Positions 11,150-23,090 of a DNA stretch of 64,000 nucleotides are shown here, in pieces (the stretch's first letter is position 1; each line of letters begins with the position of its first letter). The DNA is taken from positions 93,720,311-93,784,310 of the forward strand of contig OY282560.1 in assembly GCA_958295665.1 (NCBI GenBank), written 5' to 3'. A program made the translations under genes and the position numbers. The DNA is from Tipula vernalis (lineage: Eukaryota > Arthropoda > Insecta > Diptera > Tipulidae). The notes beneath the pieces are model-generated. The model was given only the letters and a program-made list of their open reading frames with translations, was not told the origin of the DNA and did not search any database.

Positions 11150-12860
11150 ACTTCGGTCTAAAAAGACCAAAGTATTGAAATCCACTTTTCTCTACGTTTT
11201 GAAAGTCCCTGAGTCTAAAAAAGCAAAAAAAAAAAAAAATGTCCGTCCATCTGTCTGGATGTCTGTTGGTCTGTATCGATGGTATCTCGAGAACGGCTTG
11301 TTCGATTTAGAATTTTTTATTTGCCAATCTATTTCGATGGTGAAGGCCGAGATTTAGAAAGCTTCTGGAACCTGTGCGTCAAGAGGGTCGGGTACTTTTT
11401 TATATTTGCTGGTTTGAGGATTGAATTGAAAAAAAGTTTGCGGTTCGGTTTAGGGTTGCGTTGGGGACCGTTTGCAGGTTGAATTGGGGTTCAGATGATG
11501 TTGGACCGCAGTGTTTAGTGAACAGTTGAGCAATCTATAAAATAAAGTGAGTGTTTGTACGTATATGTACATCATATTTGTATGATATTTAAATAAATCC
11601 ACACGACTTGACCGATTTGAACCAAACCTTACACAAATATTGTCTAAGACTTAAGAAAGGTTAATATCTCAAACCTCAAATTGAACCTTTTACATTTCAA
11701 ATTGAACCTTTAGCGAATTAAATGAACGGCCAATTAGGATGGAACTTATCTATTTCGACTTTAGTGAAATTTGACTTCCGTGATGGAAATGGGACCCTAA
11801 AATGAGTTTTGGATGAAATTCTGGAATATAACCAAGTATAATAGAACTTGCCTATTAGATGGAGACACAGTGAAGTGGAACTTTCCACTACCGCAATACG
11901 GCCGTTTTCAATACTGAACGTTTATTCCTTCCCTTTTTTCTATTTTTCTGAACATTTTTGGTAGCAACTGTTGATCCATTTTACTTGCTCTGGTTGTTAA
12001 ATTAACATCGACCCCAATGGCCAAAGTTATTTGAAATCCTACCAAAAATAACCAAAATTTTTGTTTGTTTGTCCAAAACCACTTTTCTTGAAAATATCCG
12101 GTCGGATTTGGAAATATTTTCAAAAATAAGTTTCTATACCAAGTGTTTATTAAGGCATGGTATTACAACGAGGATTGAGTTACGCGTTGAGTTTGGGGGT
12201 TTAGTTGGAGTTGAGTTGGGTTTGGATTAGGGTTAAGTGAGCAATTGAATTGGAGATTTATTTGGGGGTTGAATTGATTTGAGGATTGAGATGGGTGTTA
12301 AGTTTGGAGCTAAATCGAGGGTTAATTTGGATTCGAGTTGAAGGCTGAATTAGCGTGCTGATTTTAGGACTGAGTTGGGCATCGAGTTTTTTGTTGAATT
12401 GAAGGTGTTGAGTTTAGGTTAAGCGAGGAGTTCAGTTGGGAATTTATTTGGCAGTTAAACTGATTGATCATTTGCTAGATAGACTAAGTTGTGGAATGTT
12501 GATTAAGGAATTGAATTGAGCGTTGAGTTTTGATTGGGTTGAGTTAGGGGTCGAGGTGAGGTTGAGTAGGGGTTGAATTGAAGTTAAGTTGAGGTTGAAT
12601 TGGTGGTAGAGTTGAGTGCTGGGTTGGGATTGATTTGGTAATTGCCGTTGGGGATTGCATTAAGGATTGCGTTGAGATTGAATTGAAGGTTGAATTAGAA
12701 CTTGATGATTGGTTGAGTAAGAAATTAAGGGGTCACATATAGATTTATTTGGGAATGTAGTTAGAGATAAGATTGAGTAGACTTTAGATAAGTTTACGTA
12801 TGGAGTTCTGATCATCTCATGATATTTCAGCCCTTTATATTTTATTTTTATGATTATAGG
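11150..12860 (+). repeat. Composite repeat, copy 1
   Basis: The copy opens with 'gaccaaagtattgaaatcc' and a GTCCGTC/GTCTG-rich block (11160-11300) ending in 'atctcgagaacggcttg'. A 'ttgaggattgaattgaa' block follows (11415), then about 1.3 units of the 108-bp repeat (11740-11880), the TTGAGTTGG minisatellite (12172-12730) and a tail 'gttctgatcatctcatga' (12800-12850). The same blocks in the same order appear at 28205-32200 and partly at 19915-21550. This copy lacks the TATGATGG array and the ~600-bp core and is not followed by endonuclease sequence. Confidence 0.75.
12172..12730 (+). repeat. C-poor TTGAGTTGG minisatellite, copy 1
   Basis: Degenerate units of 'gttgagttgggg' and 'ttgaattgagg' recur without a fixed period. 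The plus strand is strikingly poor in cytosine. The same array type occurs at 21263-21520, 28478-28745 and 31768-32130. Confidence 0.75.
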
Positions 12861-13034
12861 GGATAGCATGCCTAGAGAGTCGAAAAAAATCTTAGTTACC
12901 TCTGATAACAGTGCCCTTTTAGTACGTATCGGAATTTCGTTAGGTTAGAATTGAAAACGGAATTCATCATGATACGAGTTCCAAACTAAACCCAAAACTT
13001 GACAGCTTCGTCTTGACAAATTCGTTTTATATCA
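12861..13034. other. Short spacer
   Basis: Nothing recognised between the composite repeat and the R1-clade element. Confidence 0.4.
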
Positions 13035-14795
13035 GGTACTGTTGAATTAATGTTCGACGCTAAAGGAAGCTAATGCTAAAGGAAGAGCTCTATTAGATGC
13101 CTTCTCATTATTAGACATCATCCTGCTAAACGAAGGCAATGCATTTACTTACTGCAGAGATGGCCTGACCTAACATTAGTTAGTAGCTCATTGGCAAGAT
13201 CAGTATTCACATGGAAGGTTAGTGATGATTATACCCACAGCGATCATCAGGCCATTGTATTTGAAATCAACCACCTGTACGGTTGTACAAATCTAGGTGC
13301 TTCAGCCAGAACCATTGGTTGGAAAGCCAGGATAATTGATGAAGAGACTTTCATCTACTTGTTAGGGGATACTGTAATATTGGGTACAGCTATTGAAAAG
13401 GCCACAACACTTATGAATAATATTACCGATCGCCCAATCTATCTACTTGACACGGCCGGAAAAGTGTTAAAAAGGATTATCTGCGACAGATTGGAAATGG
13501 CAATAAGAAGAGCAGCTGAGATCTCGCTGAACATCAATACGGCTTCCGAAAGGCACGTTCAACGATCGACGCCATCAATTTTATGGTAAATATAGCGAGA
13601 GAGGCTATTGATGGCAAAAGATGGTAAAGGGGCTCAAAAGAATACTGTGCTATTGTGACCCTGGATGTAAAAAATGCATTTAACACGGCAAGATGGAGTT
13701 GTATTCAAAATGCACTCCACAGATTGGGGATTCCAGCATACCTCAGGAAGTTGGTGGCACATTATTTCCGTAACAGATTTCTGAAGTTCAATAAAGATGA
13801 CTGAATTAAAGAATATGGTGTAACTGGTGGTGTCCCACAGGGGTCTGTATTAGGTCCAACTCTTTGGAATATTATGTACCATGACGTTTTGAGAATTAGA
13901 CTGCCCATCGAAGCTAAGGTTGTTGGGTTTGCCGATGACATAGCGGTAGTGGTCGTCGCCAAACACACGGAGGAGATAATGCGGATCTGTAATGAATTTA
14001 TATCGACTATCCATCAATGGCTGTCGTCAGTAGGCTTGCAGTTAGCAGAACACAAGACCGAAGCGGTACTTATTTCAAGCCGTAAACAGAGAGAAGTAAT
14101 AACAATCAGGGTCGGCGCTAATGATATCGTCTTTCAAGCTTCCATCAAATACCTATGCTAGTAATAAGGCGTCCAAAGTAAACGCGGCTATCCATAGAAT
14201 AATGCCAAACATAGGCGGGCCGCGGCATAGTCGGCGACTACTGTTGGCATCCGTATCAAGATCAATTTTGCTCTACGGAGCCCCTGTTTGGGCTGACGCA
14301 TTGAAATTGAAATCATACCATCATGAGATGTCCAAAGTACATCGGAAATCGGCCCTAAGAGTGGCTTGTGCATTCCGAACAGTTTCTAACGAGGCTGTGT
14401 GTGTTATTGCTGGTCTGCCCCCAATTGCACTACTGGCAAATGAGCGGCACAGATTGTATGGAAGAGGTAACATAACATCCGAGCTGAGAAAATCAGAAAG
14501 AGCTGAAACAGTAGCCCAGTGACAACACCAATGGGATGTTATGGAGAAGGGACGATGGACGCATCTTCTCATCGTACTACCAGAAGACCCAGAGCATGTA
14601 TTCTTTTACTGTCCGCACTTCAGCGAGGAAAGACAGGAGCTCATAAGTATCCTTGGCACGTTTCTGACAGCTGAAAATATTGTTGATGTTATGCTTACAT
14701 CCGAATTGCTATGGGATGCGGTACAGCATTTGGCTGTGATCATTATGAGTGAGCTGCGTCGTTTTGAGCGGCTAAGAAATGGCTTCAACACATAG
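13035..14795 (+). pseudogene. R1-clade ORF2 (EN end, RT, Zn knuckle), broken
   Basis: The EN tail reads AKGRALLDAFSLLDIILLNE, then a damaged stretch, then VSDDYTHSDHQAIVFEI, with the catalytic SDH of the endonuclease. The RT follows with RPIYLLDTAGKVLKRII, VTLDVKNAFNTARW (motif A Asp present), GGVPQGSVLGPTLWNIMY and VVGFADDIAVVVVAK (motif C FADD present). The thumb continues in two other frames (14121-14522), with an internal deletion of the IRYLGV block. The C-terminus (PEDPEHVFFYCPHF) keeps only the His and last Cys of the CCHC knuckle. Stops and at least four frameshifts make it non-functional. The role of the family is to nick DNA and copy its RNA at the nick. Confidence 0.9.
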
Positions 14796-14980
14796 AGAAA
14801 GAGCCGAGTAGGCTATTCCTGCTCCGCGAGGTCATGCTTAACGGCGGTTCCACGAAGCACTTCAGGTAGTGGTAGGGGGTGGTTTTTAGTGGGTAGCACT
14901 GCAAGCTACAGCGAGTCCCACACTGTTGAGGGTTTTAGTACTTCAGCGTCCATAAAGGATTTTCCACCTCTTTGAGAAAA
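13035..14980 (+). mobile_element. R1-clade non-LTR retrotransposon, 5'-truncated, ending at (AC)n
   Basis: The element starts within the endonuclease and ends after a 3' UTR (14796-14980) that runs directly into an AC microsatellite via 'gagaaaaaacacacacat'. The 3' UTR contains 'ggtggtttttagtgggtag', and similar wording appears in the R1 copies at 46-49 kb and 58-61 kb. R1-clade elements have one apurinic-type endonuclease and an RT but no RNase H, as here. The 5' truncation is typical of incomplete target-primed reverse transcription. Confidence 0.8.
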
Positions 14981-15086
<106 letters not shown>

Positions 15087-16521
15087 CAGGTTTACTGACA
15101 CCCAGTTTATTTGTTGTACACCCAAGTTAATTTTGCCGCTTCCTTTTTTATATAAGGTAAATGATTTAATTTTATTTATAAAGAAAACAAAGAAAATCTT
15201 TAAAATCCTCCCACTTAATTTAAATATTTGCTGTAATAAAAAGGAAATTAAATGCTTTACACTTAATACCTTAATAAAGGTCCCTTTATAATTTTAATAT
15301 CACAAAACATCACAAATAAAATTACAAAGTATTTAAATAAATATTGAAATTAAATTGAAATTGTCGAATTGCATTTGATGGCAATAAAAATGTTTGAAAG
15401 AAACATAAAACAAAAAACAAAAAAAACATCATCCCTCAAGTGGATTGTCATTGTGTCGAAAAGAAAACCCTCGAGCTTTCTTTTTTTTATCGTTTTATTC
15501 ATCTTATCAAACCAAATGTAACAAAAAGACAATAAAAAAAAAAATTTGCATATTTTCACATCTCATCTACCATCCTCTTTCTCTCTACACCCCAATTTAA
15601 TTTGGTGTTCGGCCTTTAATCAATAAATTTTCCAACAAGTAAATAAATAGCTACATGTATCAGACATTTTAATATCTTCTCGAACTTTTATCTACTTGTG
15701 TATACTATATACCTTGCACCGTTATTATGTTCTGTGGCGTCTCATATTTGCCGTATCAGCAAAATGGGTCATAATTTTATGCTGCTTTTGTGTAAGCTCT
15801 CATTATAAAAATAAAAATAAAACCTAAAAAGTAAATTAATTTTTAGGTTCCGAAATTAAATTTTAAGGATGCGGTGGTAATGAAACCTATTTTGGGAAAA
15901 TTTGCAGCAAGATAACAAACACACCGTAGAAGTACCAACCAAATATTGTTTCTAAATCGGTACTCTCTTATAGGATGCGGGTTATATTTTATTTGCCGAA
16001 CTTCCATTAAATTTATATATTTTGTACGTGTTATACATAGAGTCGAGAAAATTGAGTTGATGATTACATTATCATAATGAATTTGGAAAATTTGTCAACT
16101 TTTGTGTTACGGTGAAATTTTAATTTTCCAAATTTCTCTTCCCCCCACTCAATAATTTAATATTAATTTTAATAAATACATTTTGATATTATTTTAAAAG
16201 TTTGCAGATGTGGTCTTGTTAAGGATGGGAATGGGAATTATTTACTTTTATCAATGTCAGTAAAATTATTTTGCTGGTATACTATATATTGGTATTTTTG
16301 TTGAAAAATTATTTTTCCCTTCAAAACAGATTTGATAACAACGACATCACATTTAAAATACCACCAAATATTACCCCAAAATGAAGCTCAACTTCAAAAG
16401 ACGCGAAGGGTAAAAATTGTAATAGATCTTTCAACGACAACGTTTCATTTAACGTTTTGACAACAACACAATTTCGCGCTGGCCTCATTGAAAATGTGAC
16501 GTCAATCGAGTATTTTAACAA
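15087..16521. other. AT-rich intergenic, nothing recognised
   Basis: I see no protein motif, RNA gene or clear repeat. Confidence 0.45.
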
Positions 16522-16551
16522 ATGCTACAATGCGAAATCGAATTATTTAAC

Positions 16552-17205
16552 ATTGGAGTGGCAATAATGTTCGCCAGAAATATGACGCTTCAAGAGGTTC
16601 ATCAGTTACCCGCTTTTGAGGTGATTGAAAAAATAGCCGCCTCAACGACGAATTCGGAAAGAAATATGTTACTAGTGAGCATGTATGTAATCCAGATGCG
16701 TGATGAAGATGAAAGGAAAAAGCCTTGAGTGACTTTAAAAAATTATTTGAGTGGGCGAGAGATAAAAGTGACCTGATTGTATGTAGAGATATGAATGCGC
16801 ATACGAGAATGTGGGGTTGTTTTGATAATGGCGCAAGAGGAAAACAGTTAGCCGACCTGATTCAAGACTCCGATTGAACTGGCCTGCCGGGTCACTTGGA
16901 ATGTTGAAGAAGAGAATTTGGGTAGTGATCATTTCATGATCAAAATGATCATGAATGATAATCGAGTGTTTCGGAAAAAACGTGAATTAACGAATAAAAA
17001 GAAATGGGTGAACCAGATGAATGAGATTCTCGGAGAAAATGAAATAAATCAAAGGCAGTTACTAGATAGTGAAATTGAACGGGTAAATAAACAATGTACA
17101 AAAATTGTGGATATGAAAGAGATTAATGTGAATGGTTGGTGGAACAATGAAGTTCAATTCTGGTATGAAAGGAAGCGTATAGCCTTGAATAAGAATGTAT
17201 GGTAA
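16552..17205 (+). pseudogene. I-clade ORF2, endonuclease part
   Basis: The frame reads GVAIMFARNMT, MLLVSMYV and, after a frameshift near 16728, LIVCRDMNAHTRMWGC and ARGKQLADLIQ, the DFNAH block of apurinic-type endonucleases (here RDMNAH, so the usual GDF is altered). A deletion then joins TWNVEEENLGSDHFMIK, which holds the catalytic SDH. The region to 17205 continues as the basic EN-RT linker (WWNNEVQFWYERKRIALNK). Confidence 0.8.
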
Positions 17206-18077
17206 AATGAATGCAAAATTGAAAAGGGCAATTCGCAGAGCAAAAAGGAACAGTTGGCGGGAATATGTGTCCCAAATGACTAAGGATGTATGGAGTATAT
17301 TTATTAGGGTGAATGGTAAACATTTTAATGTGAGCAATGTGGTATGTGAGAACAGAGAAAAAGGTGAAGAATTTATAAGAATGGTATTGAATGTAAGCAA
17401 TGATTTGAATGTAGTTGATAGAATGAGTAGAAATGAAAGAATGGATTGTAAGTATGAATGGGGAGAGTTCCTGTTCTCCAGGGACGAACCGCGTAAGTTA
17501 TAAAATTATTCGGTTGTTGAGTGACTCAGCAAAACATAATTTGCTTGAGAAAGTGTGGATGGGTTTAAAAATACCGGACAAATGGAAAGAGAGCAGAATG
17601 GTTCCCATTCCTAAACGGGATAGAAATCCAAATGTGGCAACAAATTATCGAGGCATATGTATGGTAAATGTTTTTATAATAATGTTAAATGGAATGATAA
17701 AAGAAGAAATGGAAGATTTTGTGAATGAAAATAATTTGTGTTTGTGGAAAAGTTTGTATGGGAAGTAAGGAAAGATAATATGAAGGTAGTTGGGATATTT
17801 TTGGACATTGCTGGCCTATGATTATGTGGTTCCGTGGAAATTACAACAAATTCTTTCGAATTTTGGATTTTCACGGAGGGTATGTATGTGGATAAAAGAT
17901 ATTATGAGTGAAAGAAAAATTGTGTTGAATGGAAGTGGGTATAGGTTGGAGGGCGTGGCGAATGTTGAACTTCCGCAAGGAAATAAAATATCGCCAGCTC
18001 TTTTCAACCTACATATATACCAGCGAGATACACCGCATCAATACATAAAATCAAATCGTTCTGCAATTTGCAGATGA
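17195..18077 (+). pseudogene. I-clade ORF2, linker and RT fingers/palm, frameshifted
   Basis: Pieces in several frames give AKRNSWREYVSQM (linker), KIPDKWKESRMVPIPKRDR and NYRGICMVNV (RT motif 1-2), VGIFLDIAG ... DYVVPWKLQQIL (motif A, with the aspartate, frameshifted near 17815) and VELPQGNKISPALFNL (motif B). These lead directly into the long open frame from 18044. Single-base shifts and a short deletion near 17760 break the frame. Confidence 0.8.
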
Positions 18078-19644
18078 TTTTGTTATATTTGGAAAAGGAA
18101 GAAGTATTTATGCGGCGGCTCTAAAGGCGCAAAAAGGGAAAGATGAAGTTATTGGAAAAATAAAAATGTTAAATTTAAGAGTCAATCCTAATAAGTGTGC
18201 TCACATGAGCTTTAGAACGAATGAGGTAAATCTAAACATTAAGGTGGATAATAATAGAATTGAACATGTGAACACGAATAGGTATTTGGGTATTTGGATT
18301 GATAGGCGCATGAATTTTGGGAAGCTTATGAAAATTTTGGCAGATGACTGCAAGGATCGTGTAAATGTGATTAAACGGGTGAGTAAACCTAAACGAGGCG
18401 TTCACCCCAGTGTGACTGACATGCTAAGAAAGGCCCTTATATCCTCCAAAATTGGATATGGTATTAGTGTTTATGGAAATGGTTCGAAAGGAGCTTTTAG
18501 TCAATTGATGAAAGTAGAGAATGCGTGTGCCAGAGTGGTACTGGGAGCGATTAATCAACCCCAATACCATACTCTGTGGTCTGAAATGGGTGATTCACCT
18601 CTTTATTACAAGAGAGAGTGGATTACAGTGAGAGAGACAGTGCGACTGATAACGAAGAAAAATGAGTTTTGGAATGAAATGGTAGTGAGACTTCAAAGTA
18701 GGGCAGTGTACAAACCAACATATAGAGCTGGCATTGCACTGAAAAATATAAATCTATTTCTAAGTAAAGGCAATGCTGGTCCGCAACCCGTTCCTAATAG
18801 TCTTACCGTATGCATGAATATGGAGGAATATAATAAGGAAATTAATGAAGTTATAGCCAAAATTATGTTTGGGAAAATCAGTCGGCAATACGTGGGAATT
18901 TATGATATCGTTTATACCGATACTAATGTGATAGATAATGATGCAGGCGTTGATATTTTCATGCCCAGGACGAATGTGGAAAAGTGTTTCAGAGTAGATA
19001 AAAGTATCTGTATAATGAACGCCGAATTAATTGGAATATATGAAGGTATCCAACTGGCTGTGAATGAAGGGAATAGAAAGATAGTAATATTTTTAGATTC
19101 CCAGAGTGGTTTATATTTGCTAAAATGTGGAGGTGGAAGGGAAGGCAATGTGTATGTTGATCTTATTTTTGAATTCGTTCGAGACTGTCAACGTGATGTG
19201 ACCATACAATGGATCCCATCACATAGACAGATCGAAGGGAATAAAAGAGCCGATATGTTAGCAAAAAAGGGTACATTGAATGACATGGTTCAGGAGTACG
19301 AAAGGAAGGATGCAAGAGACGTACTTCAAATGTTTCAGATGAATCTGTGCAGAAAATGGGAGAGTGAATTTAATGAGAAAAGTCTAACGAAAGCAATGAA
19401 GTATAGAGTGCTCCGTGGTACTCCTTTGAGAATTCCGTTCTTTAAGGAGCTCAAAGAAGATACGCGAATGTTGCGAACTGTTGAGAGAATCAGGCTGAAC
19501 CAAGGAAACTGGAAGGAATTCTTGTGGAAACGTCATTTGAGTGAGGACAAAGATTGTGAGTTGTGTGGAAGTGTGGAGGATGTTGAACATCTCTCAGCCA
19601 ATATAGATCTAAGTTCAACATCCTTCGGAGTGCAAGAAATCTAA
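18044..19644 (+). CDS. I-clade ORF2 fragment: RT motif C, thumb, RNase H (open, no functional start)
   Basis: This is the longest informative open frame, about 530 codons; the first Met is at 18166 and gives 492 aa. It opens with IVLQFADDFVIFG, the RT motif C with both aspartates. In the 492-aa numbering the RNase H core shows D252 (YTD), E287 (NAELIG), D311 (FLDSQSG) and D363 (EGNKRADMLAKKG), a complete catalytic set. The end has CELCGSVEDVEH, the start of a Cys/His knuckle, but the last cysteine is lost to a small deletion seen by comparison with 27218-27420. RNase H removes the RNA template after cDNA synthesis. It is a relic frame of a broken element, not a stand-alone gene. Confidence 0.85.
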
Positions 19645-19906
19645 GTGGTTTAATGAATGAGGATGGTTCTTTGGCTTATATGGAAATGTATGAATTTATT
19701 AGGATGAGTGGAATAGCAATATGATACAAAATAAGCAGTAGCCGACAGAATATGTGTAGGGAGTAATCCGGATCCATTTTAAAGATTAAACATTTTTTGG
19801 TTAAAATTGAATTACGAAATAAAAATTGTTAAAAAATTTGAATTTTTGGCAATATGGCTTTAACTTTTGTAGGAGCCAAGGCCTAATAAAAAAAAAAAAA
19901 AAAAAA

Positions 19907-20110
19907 GGTATGTACTAGTATTGGGATTCTAAAATTATCTTTAGATGGAATTCTGGAATATGGCCAGTTATGATAGAACTTGTCCATTTTTTAACGGATT
20001 GTAATGGAATTTTACATATGCGATTGTAATGGGATTCTAAAATGATTTTTAGATGAAATTCTGGAATATGGCCAAGTAGAACGGAACTTTGCTATTCCTT
20101 AACTGGGTAT
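19907..20110 (+). repeat. 108-bp tandem repeat, about 1.9 units (composite copy 2)
   Basis: Units contain 'gggattctaaaatgattttt', 'gaatatggccaag' and 'gaacttg'. They match the three-unit array at 28961-29263 and the partial unit at 11740-11880. The array directly follows the poly(A) of the I-clade element. Confidence 0.8.
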
Positions 20111-20725
20111 AATGAAATTCGAGATTGAGAATGAGGATTTAAAAGAATATTTCTAATTCCGAAACTCTCCACTATCGTTATTAGTTTAAATACTATATTT
20201 TTCGTAACAAGGCCAAACTTACCGCTCTGACAACAAATACTCAGAAAACATAAGCCAAAGTTTAAAGCGAAGGATTGGCAAGAAAAATTTCTAATGGAAC
20301 TTGAATATTGTTACGGAGATAATCTTGGTGGTTTTGCAATTGAAATAGTATGTTCAGGCTATCTTAAACAAACCTCAACAGCTGCATGATTCACAGAAAC
20401 CTAAATAGACAACATTATAGAAGCTATATTGACATATTTCTCACAACCTCGTCTGAAAATAATTTTTGGGTCACATTTCCTGCTATTCGTTGGAAATGTT
20501 AAAATTCATCATAATCTAAGTTATATTCTTATTGACCATATTATAAAACTTTATCCAAAAATCATTTTAGAATCTTATGTTCAACGCACATATCAATTTT
20601 CATCATAATCGGCCAAGGAATAGCCAAGCTCCACCTAATTGGCCATTCGTATAATTTGTTAAGAGTTCAATTTGAAATGTAGAAAGTTCAGTTTAAGTGT
20701 AAAAGGATCAATTTTAAGTGTAAAA
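20111..20725 (+). repeat. Conserved core of composite repeat, copy 2
   Basis: This ~600-bp segment is closely matched by 30690-31170, with long identical stretches such as 'aaacctaaatagacaac' and 'ctcacaacctcgtctg'. The plus copy has extra bases near 20320 and 20500-20600. No protein frame is visible, so it behaves as noncoding repeat sequence between the 108-bp array and the TATGATGG array. Confidence 0.8.
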
Positions 20726-20728
20726 CCT

Positions 20729-21262
20729 GTATGATGGTATGTTGGTATGATGGTAAGATGGTATAATTATTTGATGGTATGACAGTAAAATGGTATGATG
20801 GTATCGTGGTAAGATGATAGTATGATTGTGTGATGTTATGATCTTATAGTATGATGGTGTGATGGCATGATTGTATATATGATACAACGTAAGATGGTAT
20901 GACGATATTTATTCTAGAATGACGGTGTGATGGTATGAGGCTATGATGGTATGACTGTATAAGGGTATGACGGTTGGATGGTATGATGATGTCATGGCCT
21001 AACAATATGATGGTATGATTATATAATGGTATGATGGTACGATGGTACGACGGTATAGTGGTATGATGGTATGTTGGTATGATTATATGATTGTATGAAG
21101 GTGTGGTGGATTGATAGTAAGATATATGTACATACATCGTGGTGCGATGGTGGTATAGTTCGACGTCACTATGGTACAATGGTATGATTGTACGATGGTT
21201 TAATGGTATAGTGTCAAGCTGGTATGATGGTATAATGGAATAATGGTATGATGGAATGATTG
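20729..21262 (+). repeat. TATGATGG minisatellite, copy 2
   Basis: About 530 bp of degenerate 'ggtatgatggtatgatgg' units. The plus strand is nearly cytosine-free. The counterpart at 31183-31766 has the same rare interruptions ('gatacaacgtaagatgg', 'gttcgacgtcactatgg'), so the two arrays descend from one duplicated sequence. The minus-strand Ser/His/Tyr ORF over it is an artefact. Confidence 0.9.
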
Positions 21263-21520
21263 TTTAAGGTTTAGAGATTAAATTGTGGTCAAGTTTAGGG
21301 TTTAGTGGGAGGTTAGATTGAGTTGAATTCATGCACGCATGTCGCTTTCGAATCGAGTTAATTTTGAGTTGAGTTAAGTTGAGTTGACGTAGAATTAACA
21401 TTTAGTTAGCTTGCATTGGGGTGTGAGTTGTTCGGTTAGGGAATTATTTAAGTGTTGTTTTGGAGTTAGTTTAAGGGTTGATTTTAAAGTGGATAAATGG
21501 TTGATTTGCTGATTTAATTG
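21263..21520 (+). repeat. TTGAGTTGG-type minisatellite, copy 2
   Basis: Degenerate 'gagttgagttaagttgag' units link the TATGATGG array to the endonuclease frame, as at 31768-32130. Confidence 0.75.
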
Positions 21521-22255
21521 ATGTACTGGTTGGTTTAATAATATCCAGCGATTTAAAATTAAAGATAGCTGATGTTTTAGTAATTGATACTTATTTTGCA
21601 AATACTAAAGTAACTATTGTATGTATTTACAGACTTCATTCGTGTAGCATTGACGCATATTTGGTTGAGCGTAATTTATTCTTGACTAAAATTAAATCAA
21701 AAAGTTTGCTCCTGGTGGGGCATTCCAATTTTAACATTTTGAGCAGCTCTAGTCTAGTTGATGAGTATAAATTTTTAATGCCTTGCCATGAATTATTCTG
21801 TAACGTAAATGTGCCAACCAAGATTTCTAGTGTATCTTGCATTGATTATGTGTTCCTTTTTCGATGCTCTAATTCTGCAATTAACTCTACAGTTGATGAT
21901 TTGATGATTTGTCTGAATGTTATTGTTACTTGAATCTTCTTCAGTTGTTAAAACCATTAAAAAAGGAAATATTTGAGACTAGATCAAAGTACTATTTCGG
22001 TCGATTTTAGAATGTCACCTGTAATTTTAAACAACAATGGGCATTAATTAATGAACTTCTAAATAAAGATAACTCCAGTGACAAAATATTTGAAATAATT
22101 GATGAACATAACAATCGTTTCGCCTCTGCAGCGGATGTAGCTAATTGCTTTAATTCATATTTTTGCAATATTGTATCAAAGGCTCGTAATAAGCTTTCCG
22201 ACTGTTTGCGACTAACCTTATCTAACGTTCAGAACTACAACATAAATACGATATA
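21511..22255 (+). pseudogene. Jockey/CR1-type non-LTR ORF2: endonuclease and linker
   Basis: One frame is open from about 21511 to 21933: DLKLKIADVLVIDTYF, VTIVCIYR, LTKIKSKSLLLVGHSNFNIL, CHELFCNVNVPTKISSVSCIDYVF and STVDDLMI. This is the second half of an apurinic-type endonuclease. The usual GDFN reads GHSN, losing an important Asp, while SCIDYVF keeps its Asp. After a gap the EN-RT linker appears (QQWALINELLNK ... ADVANCFNSYFCNIVSKA, 22030-22255). It is then cut by Bel/Pao sequence. A second copy lies at 32195-33535. It directly follows the minisatellites, which suggests they are its 5' region. Confidence 0.8.
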
Positions 22256-23090
22256 GGATCACAAAGTTTCAAACGACAATCTATTGGAACAATTGAAGAC
22301 ATTTTGAAAGGTAGAAGAACCATTAATAAATTCTAAACACGTTGAACCTAATGCAGAAGATCCTTCGGAAATATTGTTTAGAAATACATACTACAATTAG
22401 AGCAACTGATGGAAGATTTATCGTCAAACTACTATTTGTTCCACCGCGACCGAATTTAGGAAACTCCCTAACCAATGCACAATCCAGATTAGTTGGAATT
22501 GAAAAAAGATGTGCCAGGTCAGCAGAATAGCACATTCATGGAAGAATACATTCAGCTCAATCAAATGACACATATTCCATGGAGTGAAGTATCATTTGAA
22601 GACGACCACAAATATTTTATGCCTCACCATCCAGTTTTCAAAGAGAGCACTACAACAAAGAATCGAGTCGTATTTGATGCGTCGTGTAAAACAACCACAA
22701 CAGTGTCCTTGAATGATTGCTTACATATTGGTTACAAATTACAGCCAGATCTAACTATGCCACTTTACTTCGTTTTAGGCAAAGCATTATTGCGATAAAT
22801 GCTGACATCGAGAAAATGTATCACCAGATATTAGTGGATCCGATTGATGCAAACTTTCAGCTAATATTGTGGCGCAGGAGTCCTGACGAAGAATTGAGTG
22901 CATACAAATGTAACACCGTTACTTATGGAACAGCATGTGCGCCGTTTTTTGCGATACGTTCTTTAGCAGAAGTGGCGACAATACGTCAATCCAGATATCC
23001 AGAAGCAGCTAGCTTTATTAAAAACCAATTTTATATGGACGATTTACTCTCTCTGGAAGTGCTACTGTAGAAGCCGCAATATTGCTAAAA
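22256..23090 (+). pseudogene. Bel/Pao reverse transcriptase, broken
   Basis: The pre-RT block NDNLLEQLKTF, then ATDGRFIVKLLF and NSLTNAQSRLVGIEKR, then (frameshift near 22520) FMEEYIQLNQMTHIP, HHPVFKESTTTKNRVVFDAS and VSLNDCLHIGYKLQPDL. After a further frameshift come NADIEKMYHQILVDP (motif A region), LILWRRSPDEEL, TVTYGTACAPFFAIRSLAEVA and QFYMDDLLS (YMDD catalytic box). These are diagnostic Bel/Pao RT motifs. Reverse transcription in this family yields the cDNA for integration; at least three frameshifts inactivate this copy. Confidence 0.9.

Larger units (their letters stand above)
16522..19906 (+). mobile_element. I-clade non-LTR retrotransposon, 5'-truncated, poly(A) tail
   Basis: The domain order EN, RT, RNase H and Cys/His knuckle in one plus-strand run marks the I clade, whose members keep an RNase H after RT. 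The element ends in a 3' UTR and a pure A tract at 19889-19906. ORF1 and the EN N-terminus are missing. The last ~200 bp, including 'ggagccaaggcctaata', recur at 27600-27660, confirming the 3' end. Confidence 0.88.

Noticed and set aside
20844..21179. 111-codon His/Tyr/Ser ORF, minus strand
   Set aside because: Translation of the TATGATGG minisatellite.
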